Shown: piece after piece, positions 6,907-15,453 of the stretch
How positions within the stretch are numbered: the stretch's first letter is position 1
How the letters are laid out: the number at the start of each line of letters is the position of its first letter
Assembly (NCBI GenBank): GCA_964352715.1
Contig: CAYGSU010000065.1
Location: forward strand, 1-24,247
Reading direction: 5' to 3'
Source: JAVKBW01 sp964352715
Lineage (GTDB): Bacteria; Pseudomonadota; Alphaproteobacteria; UBA8366; Aestuariispiraceae
DNA: 24,247 nt
The notes under the pieces: generated by a model
The model's database searches: none
The model's input: only the letters and a program-made list of their open reading frames with translations
What the model was told of the DNA's origin: nothing
Made by a program: the position numbers and the translations under genes

Positions 6907-8095
6907 AGTCACCGTTGGTTTGCTCTGGCATTCAATGAATTCCGACAATCTCGGAATCGGAGCGCTGACAATCGGCCACATGCAGATCGTACGGGATGTG
7001 TGCAACAGGCTGAATCTTGAGCCTCACTTTCTGGTTCTGTGCTGGACGGACAAACGGGCGTTCTATTTCGAGGACCCCAGCATCGAGGTTTTTCAGCTTA
7101 GAATGAAGGACTTCGTCCGCCCTGTCGGCGGCCTTTTCAGTGCGTTCCGGCGGTGCGACCTGGTGCTGGATATCGGCGCCGGTGACAGTTTTGCCGATAT
7201 TTACGGCCCGTCGCGTATCATTCGTATGATCCTTGCGCAGAATCTGGCGCTGGTTTCCCGGCGCCCGCTTATTCTCAGTCCGCAGACCATCGGACCATTT
7301 TCGCGCTGGTATATCCGGATGCTGGCCTTGAATGTCATGAACCGGGCCGAGGCCGTCGCGACGCGGGATTCCCTCTCGACCGGCTTTGCGAAGGACATGG
7401 GCTACCGCAAACATCTGGTTGAAGCCACCGATGTCGCACTTCGGCTGCCGTTCACCAAAGCGCCTGAAGCAAACGGTAATACAAAAATCGGCATCAACGT
7501 GTCCGGCCTGTTGATGGGCGGCGGTTATACCGGCGACAACATGTTCGATCTCAAAAGCGACTACCCCGCCCTGATTCGCAGGGTTGTGCAGTTTTTTACC
7601 GATCAGGAAAATTGTGAAATTCACCTGATCGGCCATGTTCTGACCGTCGCGGGCGCGGGCGACGGCAACCTGTCGGACCGCCTGCGGATTGAGGACGATT
7701 ACTCGGCTGCGCTTGTGCTGGCCCAGGAATTCAAGGATGTGGTGATTGCGCCATCGTTCAAGGACCCGTCTTCGGCAAAGTCGTACATCGCCGGTATGGA
7801 TTTCATGATTGGCGCCAGAATGCATGCCTGTATCGCCGCGCTGTCGAGCTGCGTGCCGGTGCTGCCGATGGCGTATAGCCGGAAGTTCGCCGGCATGTTC
7901 GGCACGCTTGGATATGACCACATCGCAGACTGCACCAGCGAATCCGCCGATGAGATCATGACCAAGATCGAAACCGCCTATGCGAACCGCGCCTCCCTGA
8001 AGGAGGAGGTCACTGCAGCATACGAACGCGGGCTGAACCGGCTAAAGACATATGAGGATCTGCTGGATAAATGCCTGTCGAAGGTTACCCGATGA
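6893..8095 (+). CDS. Polysaccharide pyruvyl transferase family protein
   Basis: This 400-residue protein resembles the CsaB/WcaK/AmsJ family, which transfers enolpyruvate from PEP to sugar hydroxyls to form pyruvate ketals. Family landmarks are an N-terminal Rossmann start with NSDNLGIGALTIGHMQIVRD, LDIGAGDSFADIYGP, LSPQTIGPF, a VATRDSLS stretch, and the C-terminal nucleotide-fold segment with DFMIGARMHACIAALSSCVPVLPMAYS cut into IGARMHA and the following hydrophobic strand. The frame is open back to an ATG at 6734, inside the preceding gene, but the natural N-terminus is the ATG at 6893, preceded by a purine-rich GGGAAAGACGAGA. The gene overlaps its upstream neighbour by 14 bases and its downstream neighbour by the ATGA tetranucleotide. 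Pyruvylation would give the EPS a negative charge. Not all members have proven pyruvyl transferase activity, so the reaction is family-based. Confidence 0.88.
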   Translation: MAKRKVTVGLLWHSMNSDNLGIGALTIGHMQIVRDVCNRLNLEPHFLVLCWTDKRAFYFEDPSIEVFQLRMKDFVRPVGGLFSAFRRCDLVLDIGAGDSFADIYGPSRIIRMILAQNLALVSRRPLILSPQTIGPFSRWYIRMLALNVMNRAEAVATRDSLSTGFAKDMGYRKHLVEATDVALRLPFTKAPEANGNTKIGINVSGLLMGGGYTGDNMFDLKSDYPALIRRVVQFFTDQENCEIHLIGHVLTVAGAGDGNLSDRLRIEDDYSAALVLAQEFKDVVIAPSFKDPSSAKSYIAGMDFMIGARMHACIAALSSCVPVLPMAYSRKFAGMFGTLGYDHIADCTSESADEIMTKIETAYANRASLKEEVTAAYERGLNRLKTYEDLLDKCLSKVTR

Positions 8096-9306
8096 CAGAC
8101 AGCGCGTCTTTTCTGAAGCGTGTGAACAACGGGAATCTGTGTGCCGGATGCGGTATCTGCGAGGCCATTGCGGGCAAGGACAGCATCGAAATGGCGGTTT
8201 CTTCGGACGGATATAACCGCCCGGTTCAGAAGCGAGCCATTTCCGGGGAAATAGACTCAAGACTGTCCAGGATATGCCCCGGACTGAGCGTGGAGCTTGA
8301 AACAGACGTAAAGGAAAATCATCCGCTCTGGGGCCCGAATATTATGACTGCGGAAGCGCATTCAACACGAGAGGACGTCCGCTTTACGGCGTCTTCCGGT
8401 GGCGCCCTGACAGCCATTCTTATCCATCTGATTGAGACAGGACAGGTTGATTTCGTTGTCCACAACCGGGCCGACGATGCAAACCCGCTCGCCAATATCA
8501 CCGTTGCGTCCCATACCGTTGACGAAATCAAGGCCGGCGCCGGGTCGCGCTACGCGCCTTCGTCTCCCCTCGCACATCTGGAAACCTATCTCGCAACCGG
8601 GAAAATCTTCGCCGTTGTGGGAAAGCCCTGCGACATCGCCGCCCTGCGCGCGCTCGGGCGTCAGGATCCGCGTATCGATAAGCAGATACCGTGCATGATT
8701 TCTTTCTTTTGCGCTGGCGTACCCAGCCTGCATGGCGCACGGAAAGTCGTGGAGAAAATGGGGGCATTCAATGAAGACGTGATTGCGTTCCGATACCGCG
8801 GACACGGCTGGCCCGGCCTCGCGACGGCAAACCTGAAGGACGGCTCCAAGCGCGAAATGAGCTATTTCGAAAGCTGGGGCGGTGTTCTGTCCTCGCATGT
8901 CCAGTTCAGATGCAAGGTCTGCCCCGACGGGGTTGGCGCCTTTGCAGATATTGTATGCGGCGATGCCTGGCATTGCGATGACAGGGGATATCCAGTCTTC
9001 GAGGAAGAAGACGGCAAGAGCCTGATTATTGCACGGACAAATGCCGGCGCCACTCTTCTGGAAGCGGCGCAGTGCTCGAAGGATATCGAGCTTTCGGCAA
9101 TCGGCATAGATGCGATCGACGCGATGCAGCCGGGTCAGATCTGGCGAAAGAGTGTGGTTTCAGCCCGGTTGCTGGCGCTCAGGCTATTGGGGAAGACAGT
9201 GCCTCGGTATTCAGGCCTTTTTTTGAAAGAGTCCGCCCGGTACACTTCACGCAAGACGCGACTGAAGAATTTTCTTGGGACTTTTCGACGTGTGCTTCAG
9301 CAATAA
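8092..9306 (+). CDS. Coenzyme F420 hydrogenase/dehydrogenase beta-subunit-like (FrhB family) iron-sulfur flavoprotein
   Basis: About 404 residues. The N-terminus has a ferredoxin-like cluster NLCAGCGICEA with Cys17, Cys20 and Cys23, followed by RICPG, which can supply the fourth Cys-Pro. The C-terminal FrhB domain carries RCKVCP and ADIVCGDAW, the characteristic Cys/Asp pattern of the family. Relatives are F420-reducing hydrogenase beta subunits and the plant 7-hydroxymethyl chlorophyll a reductase; both bind Fe-S clusters and FAD. Homologues also occur in capsule and EPS clusters, often beside pyruvyl transferases, with no defined reaction. The start at 8092 is chosen because its ATG overlaps the preceding TGA (ATGA) and has a GAAGG seven bases upstream; the frame also opens at 8071. 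An electron-transfer or sugar-reduction step is plausible, but nothing in the sequence gives the substrate. Confidence 0.85.
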   Translation: MTDSASFLKRVNNGNLCAGCGICEAIAGKDSIEMAVSSDGYNRPVQKRAISGEIDSRLSRICPGLSVELETDVKENHPLWGPNIMTAEAHSTREDVRFTASSGGALTAILIHLIETGQVDFVVHNRADDANPLANITVASHTVDEIKAGAGSRYAPSSPLAHLETYLATGKIFAVVGKPCDIAALRALGRQDPRIDKQIPCMISFFCAGVPSLHGARKVVEKMGAFNEDVIAFRYRGHGWPGLATANLKDGSKREMSYFESWGGVLSSHVQFRCKVCPDGVGAFADIVCGDAWHCDDRGYPVFEEEDGKSLIIARTNAGATLLEAAQCSKDIELSAIGIDAIDAMQPGQIWRKSVVSARLLALRLLGKTVPRYSGLFLKESARYTSRKTRLKNFLGTFRRVLQQ

Positions 9307-9411
9307 TCGTCTCGAGATGAAGACCTCCTGACGGCTGAGGCGCCTGCAGGCAGGTTGATTTCGCATTGTCTCTTTATCCGTTCTCACCCCATTACTCGGC
9401 TGCAACAGGTT

Positions 9412-10902
9412 ATGACCAGAAAGCTTCTTGATACCAGTCCGCCGAAGCAGTTCTTTGCCACACCGGAGGCCGTACAGGAAACGACCGGCTTTTTTCGTCA
9501 CACCTTCGAAAACTGGAACATCTACCTTTCAAAGGATGTTCCGTGCATCGATGTGCTGTCGGAAGATGGCCAAGTTGTGGGGCTGGTCATCGGATGGATC
9601 GTGGAGGGTGACAGCATTCTGGGGTCACAGGACCGGATTATCCTGTCAGCGGACCAGGAAAAATCGGCAACGCCTTTTCGGTCCTTCTGGGGGCGTTACT
9701 TGTACTTTCAAAAGTCCGGGTCCGACGTAACGGTTTCAACCGATGCCGGCGCGCTGTTTCCACTCGTTTTCTGCGCCGACAAACAGGTTCTGGCGTCCAG
9801 TCCCGCCCTATTGGCAGAACTGACCGAAACATCCTTTGATGAAGATATCGCGCGAGAATTCGATCTTCGCTCGCGGCAGGGTTGGTACCCGTTCGGACTG
9901 ACACCCTACCGTGATATCCGGCGGCTGCTTCCCAACCACGCCCTCAACCTGTCGACTTTCACGGCGCACCGCTTCTGGCCGGAACCGGAAAACACCCTGT
10001 TCCCGCCGGAAAACCCGAGAGCCGGAACAGAACAGGTGGGAAAACTGGCAATGCTCGTTCAGAGCAGAATCCAGAACCTTGCCCGAAACCAGGATATCCG
10101 CGTCCATCTGACCGCAGGTTACGATACAAGAATGCTTCTGGCGGCCTGCCAGCATGTTACTGACCGCATTGCCTTCCAGACCTATGACCTGCCTGTACAG
10201 GTCGCGAAGCTCGACAGTCATGTGGCGCGGCATCTGGCCAAGAAGTTCAAGCTGAACCATCGCTTCCTGCCGTTCACCGAAACAACTTTCGACGAAAAAT
10301 CGGCGTGGCTGCTGCGAACCGGGTACTGCGTGAATGACAATGTCACCAACATGGCCGCGATGGAAAAAGCCAATTTCGACGGGTCTTACACGCTCGCCGG
10401 CATATCAGGCGAAGTCGGCCGGGCATTTTACTGGGGCCGGGACGATATTGGTCTTCCGGTCCCTTCGGCCCAAACCCTTCTGAACCGCTTGAGGCTTCCG
10501 GCAACATCGTTCTTCCTGTCGGCGGCGGATAGCTGGCTCAAAACACTGCCGGCCGGGTCGATGCCCTGGAGCCTTGATCTCGCCTATATCGAACTGCGGC
10601 TTGGTTGTTGGGCCGGCGCGGCGATGCCGGGTCACGACGTACCGCATCCGACGCTCAGCCCGTTCAACAGCATCGACTGCTATGAACGGATGCTCTCGCT
10701 GGATTACGGATACAGGGTGGATCAACGGATGTGCTATGACTTCATCCGCCATCTGTGGCCGGACCTTCTGAGCGTACCCGTGAACCGGGCCGTCGGCCTG
10801 AACAAGGTTCACTTCATCAAGAACGAGATAACACACCTGCTTCCCGGGTCTTTGAAACGGTCCCTCAAATCTCTAAAATCGAAACTGAAGGGGTTGGCAT
10901 GA
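9412..10902 (+). CDS. Asparagine-synthetase-like ATP-PPi protein without the amidotransferase cysteine
   Basis: About 496 residues from the ATG at 9412; the frame extends back to a TTG at 9355. The C-terminal half has an AsnB-type ATP-pyrophosphatase loop, VHLTAGYDTRMLLAA at about 232-246, a loose form of SGGxDS. The N-terminal half resembles the class II glutamine amidotransferase fold (FWGRYLYFQKSG, then ALFPLVFCADKQVLASSPALL) but has no cysteine directly after the initiator methionine (MTRKLL), so it should not hydrolyse glutamine. Similar nucleophile-free members include beta-lactam synthetase and lasso-peptide cyclases, which adenylate a carboxylate and form an amide. Related genes occur in EPS clusters. 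It lies 105 bases after the FrhB gene and its TGA overlaps the beta-helix ATG. Amidation of a uronic acid or linkage of an amine-containing group is the best guess. Neither start has a well-spaced ribosome binding site. Confidence 0.75.
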   Translation: MTRKLLDTSPPKQFFATPEAVQETTGFFRHTFENWNIYLSKDVPCIDVLSEDGQVVGLVIGWIVEGDSILGSQDRIILSADQEKSATPFRSFWGRYLYFQKSGSDVTVSTDAGALFPLVFCADKQVLASSPALLAELTETSFDEDIAREFDLRSRQGWYPFGLTPYRDIRRLLPNHALNLSTFTAHRFWPEPENTLFPPENPRAGTEQVGKLAMLVQSRIQNLARNQDIRVHLTAGYDTRMLLAACQHVTDRIAFQTYDLPVQVAKLDSHVARHLAKKFKLNHRFLPFTETTFDEKSAWLLRTGYCVNDNVTNMAAMEKANFDGSYTLAGISGEVGRAFYWGRDDIGLPVPSAQTLLNRLRLPATSFFLSAADSWLKTLPAGSMPWSLDLAYIELRLGCWAGAAMPGHDVPHPTLSPFNSIDCYERMLSLDYGYRVDQRMCYDFIRHLWPDLLSVPVNRAVGLNKVHFIKNEITHLLPGSLKRSLKSLKSKLKGLA

Positions 10903-12821
10903 GCGTTCCAGTCATACACTTGGCAACAAAGAAAGTGGTTCGATTTTCCGCGGTCTGTCTGGTTCTGGCGTTGCTGGCGCCAACCGAACTATCAGCGGCG
11001 GACTACTTTGTCGATTTTGATGCAGGTACGGACGCAAATAGCGGCACATCCCGGGATGCCGCCTGGAAGCATGCCCCGGGTGATCAGAATGCCGGCGCAA
11101 ATCCGGCCAAGGTCAAGCTGCAGCCGGGCGATCGGGTCATCTTCAAGGGCGGCGTCAAGTATCGCGGGTCAATTGAGCTTTTCGACAGTGGCTCAGCGGA
11201 CAATCACATCGTCTATTCCGGGTCGGAATGGGGGGACGAACCGGCGATCATTTCCGGCGCGTCAGTGGAGACCATCGCCCTGAAAAAATGCGAAACGGCG
11301 GCGCAATGCGGCGACAGCGTGAAATGGCAGGAGCTGGCCTATGCGACCGTACCAAACACGTTTCATCCGTTCGCCCCCCTGCTGATCGACGAACAACGGT
11401 ACTGGCCGTCACGGTCAGTAAGGCAGGAAGACTTTTTCTGGTACGATTCTCTTGAGACCTATCACGAGCTTGAAGCGAGCGAAGCCGCCCGAACCTTTAC
11501 GGATACGGTCATGCTTGTTCCGTCGGGGTTTCAGTCGGCTTCCGATATGGCCTGGGGGGAACCCTTTGTCAGCGTATGGATAAAGGCGAACAAGGTTCTT
11601 CTTTCAAAGGCGACGAGCATCAATCCGGCAGAAAACCGGCTTGAGCACGAATTTTCTCTGAAAGACAAGCTGTACCCCAAGCGGGCAACGCTGTTTTCGT
11701 TTTTCAACCGCCCTGTCGACATCGATCAGCCCGGCGAATTTGCGATTATTCCGGGTCGCGGCTTGCTGCTGTTCTATCCGTACACGAATGCCACCGCAGC
11801 GACAGCCAAACTGGAGATCAGCGGCCCCGGAAACGCTTTCGTAAACCAGAGATCAAATCATCTGACGATCGACGGTTTCAAAATCGTCAACTTTTTCGGC
11901 GATGAAAAGGATCTTAGGTCCGGTCTCGCCTTTCAGCAGCGGACATCCAAGACAACGAAACGGGATATTCGTATCGTCAACAACATCGTGCAGGATATGG
12001 CGTCTCTCAAGGGGAACGGGGCAATCGACATTGCCTCTGCCGAGGATTTCCAGATTGAAGGCAACACGATCCGGAACAACCTGAAAAGTTCAGGGATAAG
12101 GACCTACAAGACAATCGGCGCTTATATCGGCAACAATTCGATCAGCCGGATCGGTCGGACAGGCATCCGAATCATAAACAGTGAAGATATCGTAGTCGAC
12201 CACAACAGGATTTCCGAAATCCGGGGCGTGCACGGCAACGCGATGTCCTACTACATCAGGAACAAGGACGTTCTGGTCATCAACAACTATGTCGAGGACA
12301 CACAGAATGCCTTCACCTTCCACGGCGATCACGATCCGGAGCACGTCACCAATCTGCAGGTCGTCAACAACGTGCTGCTGGGATTAACCGCCGGCTGGGG
12401 AAAAGCGATGCGCGGCGCGCTTTTCGCGCATAATGTGATGATCGACCCCAGCAATGACGCCAAAGGCTTTCTGCTGAACGATGCAAACAGAGAAATTACC
12501 GTTGTAAACAACATCATCGGGGCCTGGGCCGCCCGCAGCTTAGCTGATGACTGGTTTAGGAGCGGCAACCTGTATGTCAGCCTCGCCCGCACCCAGTCCA
12601 ATAAATACGGATGGAAACTGGCCAGGGACGAAAAACGCGCCGGCGGATTGACTTCGATATTTGAAACGGCGATCCCGCCGGATTTCAGGACCGTGGAAAA
12701 GTATCAGGTAGACCCGATCGACCAATATCTTACGACGAAGTTCAAATACGGTCCGGATCTTTCGTTCTGGAACAAAAGCCACATGGTCGGGCCGACCGAA
12801 AATGTTCTGTCAATGGAGTAA
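10899..12821 (+). CDS. Secreted right-handed parallel beta-helix protein (polysaccharide lyase/epimerase-like fold)
   Basis: A 640-residue protein. It starts with a Sec signal peptide: Lys/Arg at 11-15, hydrophobic 16-28, and probable cleavage after Ser-Ala at 33 or 34. The mature N-terminus has DYFVDFDAGTDANSGTS, the common opening of secreted beta-helix carbohydrate-active proteins. From about residue 320 on come repeated coils rich in Asn/Ile/Val, for example VNNIVQDM, IEGNTIRNN, IGNNSISRIG, VDHNRISEIRG and INNYVED, each about 22-25 residues, typical of Pfam beta-helix repeats. The ATG at 10899 overlaps the preceding TGA (ATGA), so the frame extending back to a GTG at 10755 is not used. 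No C-terminal sorting motif is seen. It may trim, epimerise or bind the EPS in the periplasm or outside. Catalytic residues cannot be assigned by eye. Confidence 0.82.
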   Translation: MSVPVIHLATKKVVRFSAVCLVLALLAPTELSAADYFVDFDAGTDANSGTSRDAAWKHAPGDQNAGANPAKVKLQPGDRVIFKGGVKYRGSIELFDSGSADNHIVYSGSEWGDEPAIISGASVETIALKKCETAAQCGDSVKWQELAYATVPNTFHPFAPLLIDEQRYWPSRSVRQEDFFWYDSLETYHELEASEAARTFTDTVMLVPSGFQSASDMAWGEPFVSVWIKANKVLLSKATSINPAENRLEHEFSLKDKLYPKRATLFSFFNRPVDIDQPGEFAIIPGRGLLLFYPYTNATAATAKLEISGPGNAFVNQRSNHLTIDGFKIVNFFGDEKDLRSGLAFQQRTSKTTKRDIRIVNNIVQDMASLKGNGAIDIASAEDFQIEGNTIRNNLKSSGIRTYKTIGAYIGNNSISRIGRTGIRIINSEDIVVDHNRISEIRGVHGNAMSYYIRNKDVLVINNYVEDTQNAFTFHGDHDPEHVTNLQVVNNVLLGLTAGWGKAMRGALFAHNVMIDPSNDAKGFLLNDANREITVVNNIIGAWAARSLADDWFRSGNLYVSLARTQSNKYGWKLARDEKRAGGLTSIFETAIPPDFRTVEKYQVDPIDQYLTTKFKYGPDLSFWNKSHMVGPTENVLSME

Positions 12822-12825
12822 CTGG

Positions 12826-13899
12826 CTAGGATTTGCCCTTCAGGATAAAATCCCACGTTTTTTCGGGCAGCCTCTGCCGAACCACTGCCGGCGGCGGGAA
12901 CCCGTGCAACCCGCGCACAGCCGCCGAAACATGCGGCCTCGACAGGCCCAAATGCCGGATGATCTTCGCCCAGGCCATCGCATAGGTGAACAGTATCTTT
13001 GACGGTCGCCATCGCCGCGCAAACCGCAACAGGTTCCGGTAGGTGAAATAGACCGAAAACGGATGCGACTTGCCGCGGCCGCTGCCCGTGCCAATTGTCG
13101 CCCCAGCCTTGTGGTAAATGATGGCTTCCCTTTCCAGAACCAGCGGCAGGGAGCCACGCCGAAGTTGCCAGTCAATCTCCTCGAAGAAGATGAACCAGCT
13201 TTCATCCAGCAGGCCCGCCTTGTCGACGAACAGACGGCTCGCGAACATGTTTGCGCCCGGAACATAGTCCAGACTGGCCGCGTCCGGATAAGTGGCCGTA
13301 TTCACATCCGCGCCAAAATTGAAATTCACGGCCGTGGATGCAAGGGGATGCAGGCGCCCGCCATCGGTATGAATCCTGTCGGGGCGGTCCATATAGAGAA
13401 TGCGGCCGCCAATCAGCGCAAACGGCCCGGCATTCTCGGCCCGTTTCGCAAAGGCGAATGGCGTTTGCTGCGGAACCACGGTGTCCGGATTCAAAATCCA
13501 GTAATAGTCTATGTCCGGACAGTCATAGAGCCATTTCAGACCAATATTAACACCGCCTGCAAAGCCACGGTTCGAGTCCGATCTGACCAGGCTGACGCCG
13601 ATTTCCGGATTGATAGCATCAAGGTCGCCCTCGGCAAGCTCAACAAAGGGTATCGGTTTGGCAACCGGCGTACCGGCGGCGAGCGGCCAGTCATCGCCTG
13701 GAACAAAGACCGTTTCGCCACTCGCCCATTTGCGGACGGCATCAAGTGATCCGTCCGTCGAGGCATTTTCAACCACGACAATACTGAGGGCGGGATATTC
13801 TGTCGCAACGAGGCTTTCCAGACAGGCCGCAATAAAGGTTTCGGAATGGAAGCTGACGACCACAACCCCGATCCTTGGAAATTCCTTCTGTGCGGCCAT
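12826..13899 (-). CDS. Family 2 glycosyltransferase (rhamnosyltransferase-like)
   Basis: About 357 residues with a GT-A fold of family GT2. The nucleotide-binding start is IGVVVVSFHSETFIAACLESL with VVVENASTDGS, the acidic metal site is in ILNPDTVVP (an NPD variant of DxD), and a later FFEEIDWQLR provides the conserved ED pair of processive and rhamnosyl-type GT2 enzymes. It would transfer a sugar from an NDP donor to the lipid-linked repeat unit on the cytoplasmic face. The ATG at 13899 is preferred over the TTG at 13914 because MAAQKEFPRIG leads straight into the first strand. It is a one-gene unit that converges on the beta-helix gene with only four bases between the two stop codons, and diverges from the GT4 gene. 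Donor and linkage are unknown. Confidence 0.88.
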   Translation of the reverse strand: MAAQKEFPRIGVVVVSFHSETFIAACLESLVATEYPALSIVVVENASTDGSLDAVRKWASGETVFVPGDDWPLAAGTPVAKPIPFVELAEGDLDAINPEIGVSLVRSDSNRGFAGGVNIGLKWLYDCPDIDYYWILNPDTVVPQQTPFAFAKRAENAGPFALIGGRILYMDRPDRIHTDGGRLHPLASTAVNFNFGADVNTATYPDAASLDYVPGANMFASRLFVDKAGLLDESWFIFFEEIDWQLRRGSLPLVLEREAIIYHKAGATIGTGSGRGKSHPFSVYFTYRNLLRFARRWRPSKILFTYAMAWAKIIRHLGLSRPHVSAAVRGLHGFPPPAVVRQRLPEKTWDFILKGKS

Positions 13900-14160
13900 G
13901 CAAAAACTTTCCAAATAATCCGCCGGATCAAACGACGCGGTGTCGATAAACAGCGATGCCTTGCTTTACTGCGGGTTCGTCAAAGTTTCTTAAAACGTGT
14001 GACAAATCAACACTATTGGGGTTAATCAATAGCCCGTAGAATAACAAGTCGGCGCGACTGCAGAGGACGGCAGATGGAAGGCCGCATCGTGCAGGCAACC
14101 CGGGGCAACACGCCACAATGGTCTTCATGACCGAATATCTGGTGCAGGAACAGCCATATC
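13900..14160. other. Divergent intergenic region between the two glycosyltransferase genes
   Basis: These 261 bases must serve a minus promoter (GT2) and a plus promoter (GT4). The clearest structure is an inverted repeat CTATTG-gggttaat-CAATAG at 14013-14032, roughly in the middle, which could be an operator for both genes. On the minus strand TTTGACG occurs near 13985 without a good -10 at normal spacing. The first 130 bases look AT-rich and regulatory; the part near 14161 is GC-rich and has no obvious feature. Confidence 0.4.
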
Positions 14161-15390
14161 ATGACGTCAAAAGATAAGCTCAACGTGCTTCTTGTCGCAC
14201 CGAATCTGGACGGCAAGGACGTCGGCGAAGTCGAAAAGGCGTTTCGTCTGGTCGAGGCCATGGCGCCAAAGGTCAATTACACAATCCTGACCCTCTTGAA
14301 GCCAGGCGTTACGCCTCTGAAAGAGCAGCTGCCCGACGCAGAGATTGTTGAGTGGAAGGAACCGGAATGGCTGAGCCGGTTCGAGCGGTTACGGGCCATG
14401 ATGAAACCGATGATTCCCTTCTTCAATGGGCTGGTCAGAACATGGATTTCCGAGGCGATCCGGGACGGACGACAGTTCGATCTGGCGCACCAGTTGCTGC
14501 CGACAGCGCCGCGCTACGCCACCGCCCTGCGCCACTTCAATATCCCTTACATACTCGGGCCGGTTGGCGGCGCGATCGCAACGCCGCAGAGTTTCCAGGC
14601 TGAAACGGGAAGCGCCAGCTGGTTCACGAAACTTCGGTTTCTGGATGATGTGCGGCTTCGGCACGACCCGTCACTGCGGTCCAGCTATTCGAATGCCGAT
14701 CTGGTGCTTGGCGTTGCGCCCTATATGCAGGACGTTCTCGCATCCGTGCCGATGAAAGCTTTCGAGCCCTATCTTCGGATCGGCATCACCGAAATGCCGC
14801 CAAAAATCGACCGCACCATGGAAAGCGGCACGCTGAAATTGCTTCATATCGGTCGCGGGGTTCGCACGAAAGGCCTTAGAGACACCGTGCGCGCCCTGGC
14901 GCATCTTAAGGATCTGCCGAAAGTCACATTAACCAGTGCCGGCGGCGGTGAGGAAATCGGTATCTGCAAGGCAGAAGCCGAACGTCTCGGCATTTCAGAC
15001 CGAGTCACTTTTCTTGAAAAGCAGCCGTATCAGGAAGTTGAAAGGCTGTATCAGACTCACGATGCCTTCGTATTCCCGAGTTTCCGGGAATCCATGGGTG
15101 CGGTTATCTATGAAGCGATGAAATGGGGATTGCCGATTATTACCGTCAACAGGGGAGGGCCGGGTTTCATGGCCGATGAAAGCTGCGGCACGATCATCGA
15201 AGTTACAAATCCCGACCAGATGCCGGTCGATATCGCCAACGCCATTCGGCCGCTGGCCAACGATGTCGAATTGCGAGCGGAATATGGCCGGAACGCCAGG
15301 GACAAGGTCGAGCGGGAGGCGCTTTGGACCAACAAGGCAAACATCATGCTAGAATTCTACAAACGGGTGGCGGCGCATAAGACCACCTAA
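14161..15390 (+). CDS. Family 4 glycosyltransferase (GT-B fold)
   Basis: A 409-residue GT-B enzyme of family GT4. The N-terminal acceptor domain opens with LNVLLVAPNLDGKDVGEVEKA and contains ILGPVGGAIATP, a glycine-rich segment conserved in many EPS GT4 enzymes. The donor-binding C-terminal domain has KLLHIGRGVRTKGLRDTVRA, and a signature FPSFRESMGAVIYEAMKWG at about 306-324 with the E-x7-E pair that binds the nucleotide-sugar. It would add one sugar during repeat-unit assembly on the cytoplasmic side of the inner membrane. It starts at the ATG at 14161; no strong Shine-Dalgarno is visible, though AGGAACAG lies about 12 bases upstream. The FkbM methyltransferase gene follows after 174 bases with its own candidate promoter. 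Donor specificity cannot be read from the sequence. Confidence 0.9.
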   Translation: MTSKDKLNVLLVAPNLDGKDVGEVEKAFRLVEAMAPKVNYTILTLLKPGVTPLKEQLPDAEIVEWKEPEWLSRFERLRAMMKPMIPFFNGLVRTWISEAIRDGRQFDLAHQLLPTAPRYATALRHFNIPYILGPVGGAIATPQSFQAETGSASWFTKLRFLDDVRLRHDPSLRSSYSNADLVLGVAPYMQDVLASVPMKAFEPYLRIGITEMPPKIDRTMESGTLKLLHIGRGVRTKGLRDTVRALAHLKDLPKVTLTSAGGGEEIGICKAEAERLGISDRVTFLEKQPYQEVERLYQTHDAFVFPSFRESMGAVIYEAMKWGLPIITVNRGGPGFMADESCGTIIEVTNPDQMPVDIANAIRPLANDVELRAEYGRNARDKVEREALWTNKANIMLEFYKRVAAHKTT

Positions 15391-15453
15391 TTTGGCCCGA
15401 AACCTTGACCGGATAATGACTTGGTTACCCTGCTCCAAGTGATCATCATGCGG

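Noticed and set aside
6932..7921. 329-codon minus-strand open frame opposite the pyruvyl transferase gene
   Set aside because: Its composition is low-complexity and His/Arg/Gln-rich, it has no family motif, and the plus-strand frame carries all conserved motifs of its family and couples to both neighbours.
9342..9351. Palindrome GCCTGCAGGC before the AsnB-like gene
   Set aside because: It is only ten bases, GC-rich and without a second copy or promoter near it; such sites arise by chance in this composition.
10755..10898. N-terminal extension of the beta-helix frame
   Set aside because: It overlaps the AsnB-like gene and would bury the signal peptide; the ATG at 10899 makes an ATGA overlap and starts the signal peptide properly.
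13063..13749. 228-codon plus-strand open frame opposite the GT2 gene
   Set aside because: It is a mirror frame of a well-supported glycosyltransferase, with no motif or ribosome binding site.
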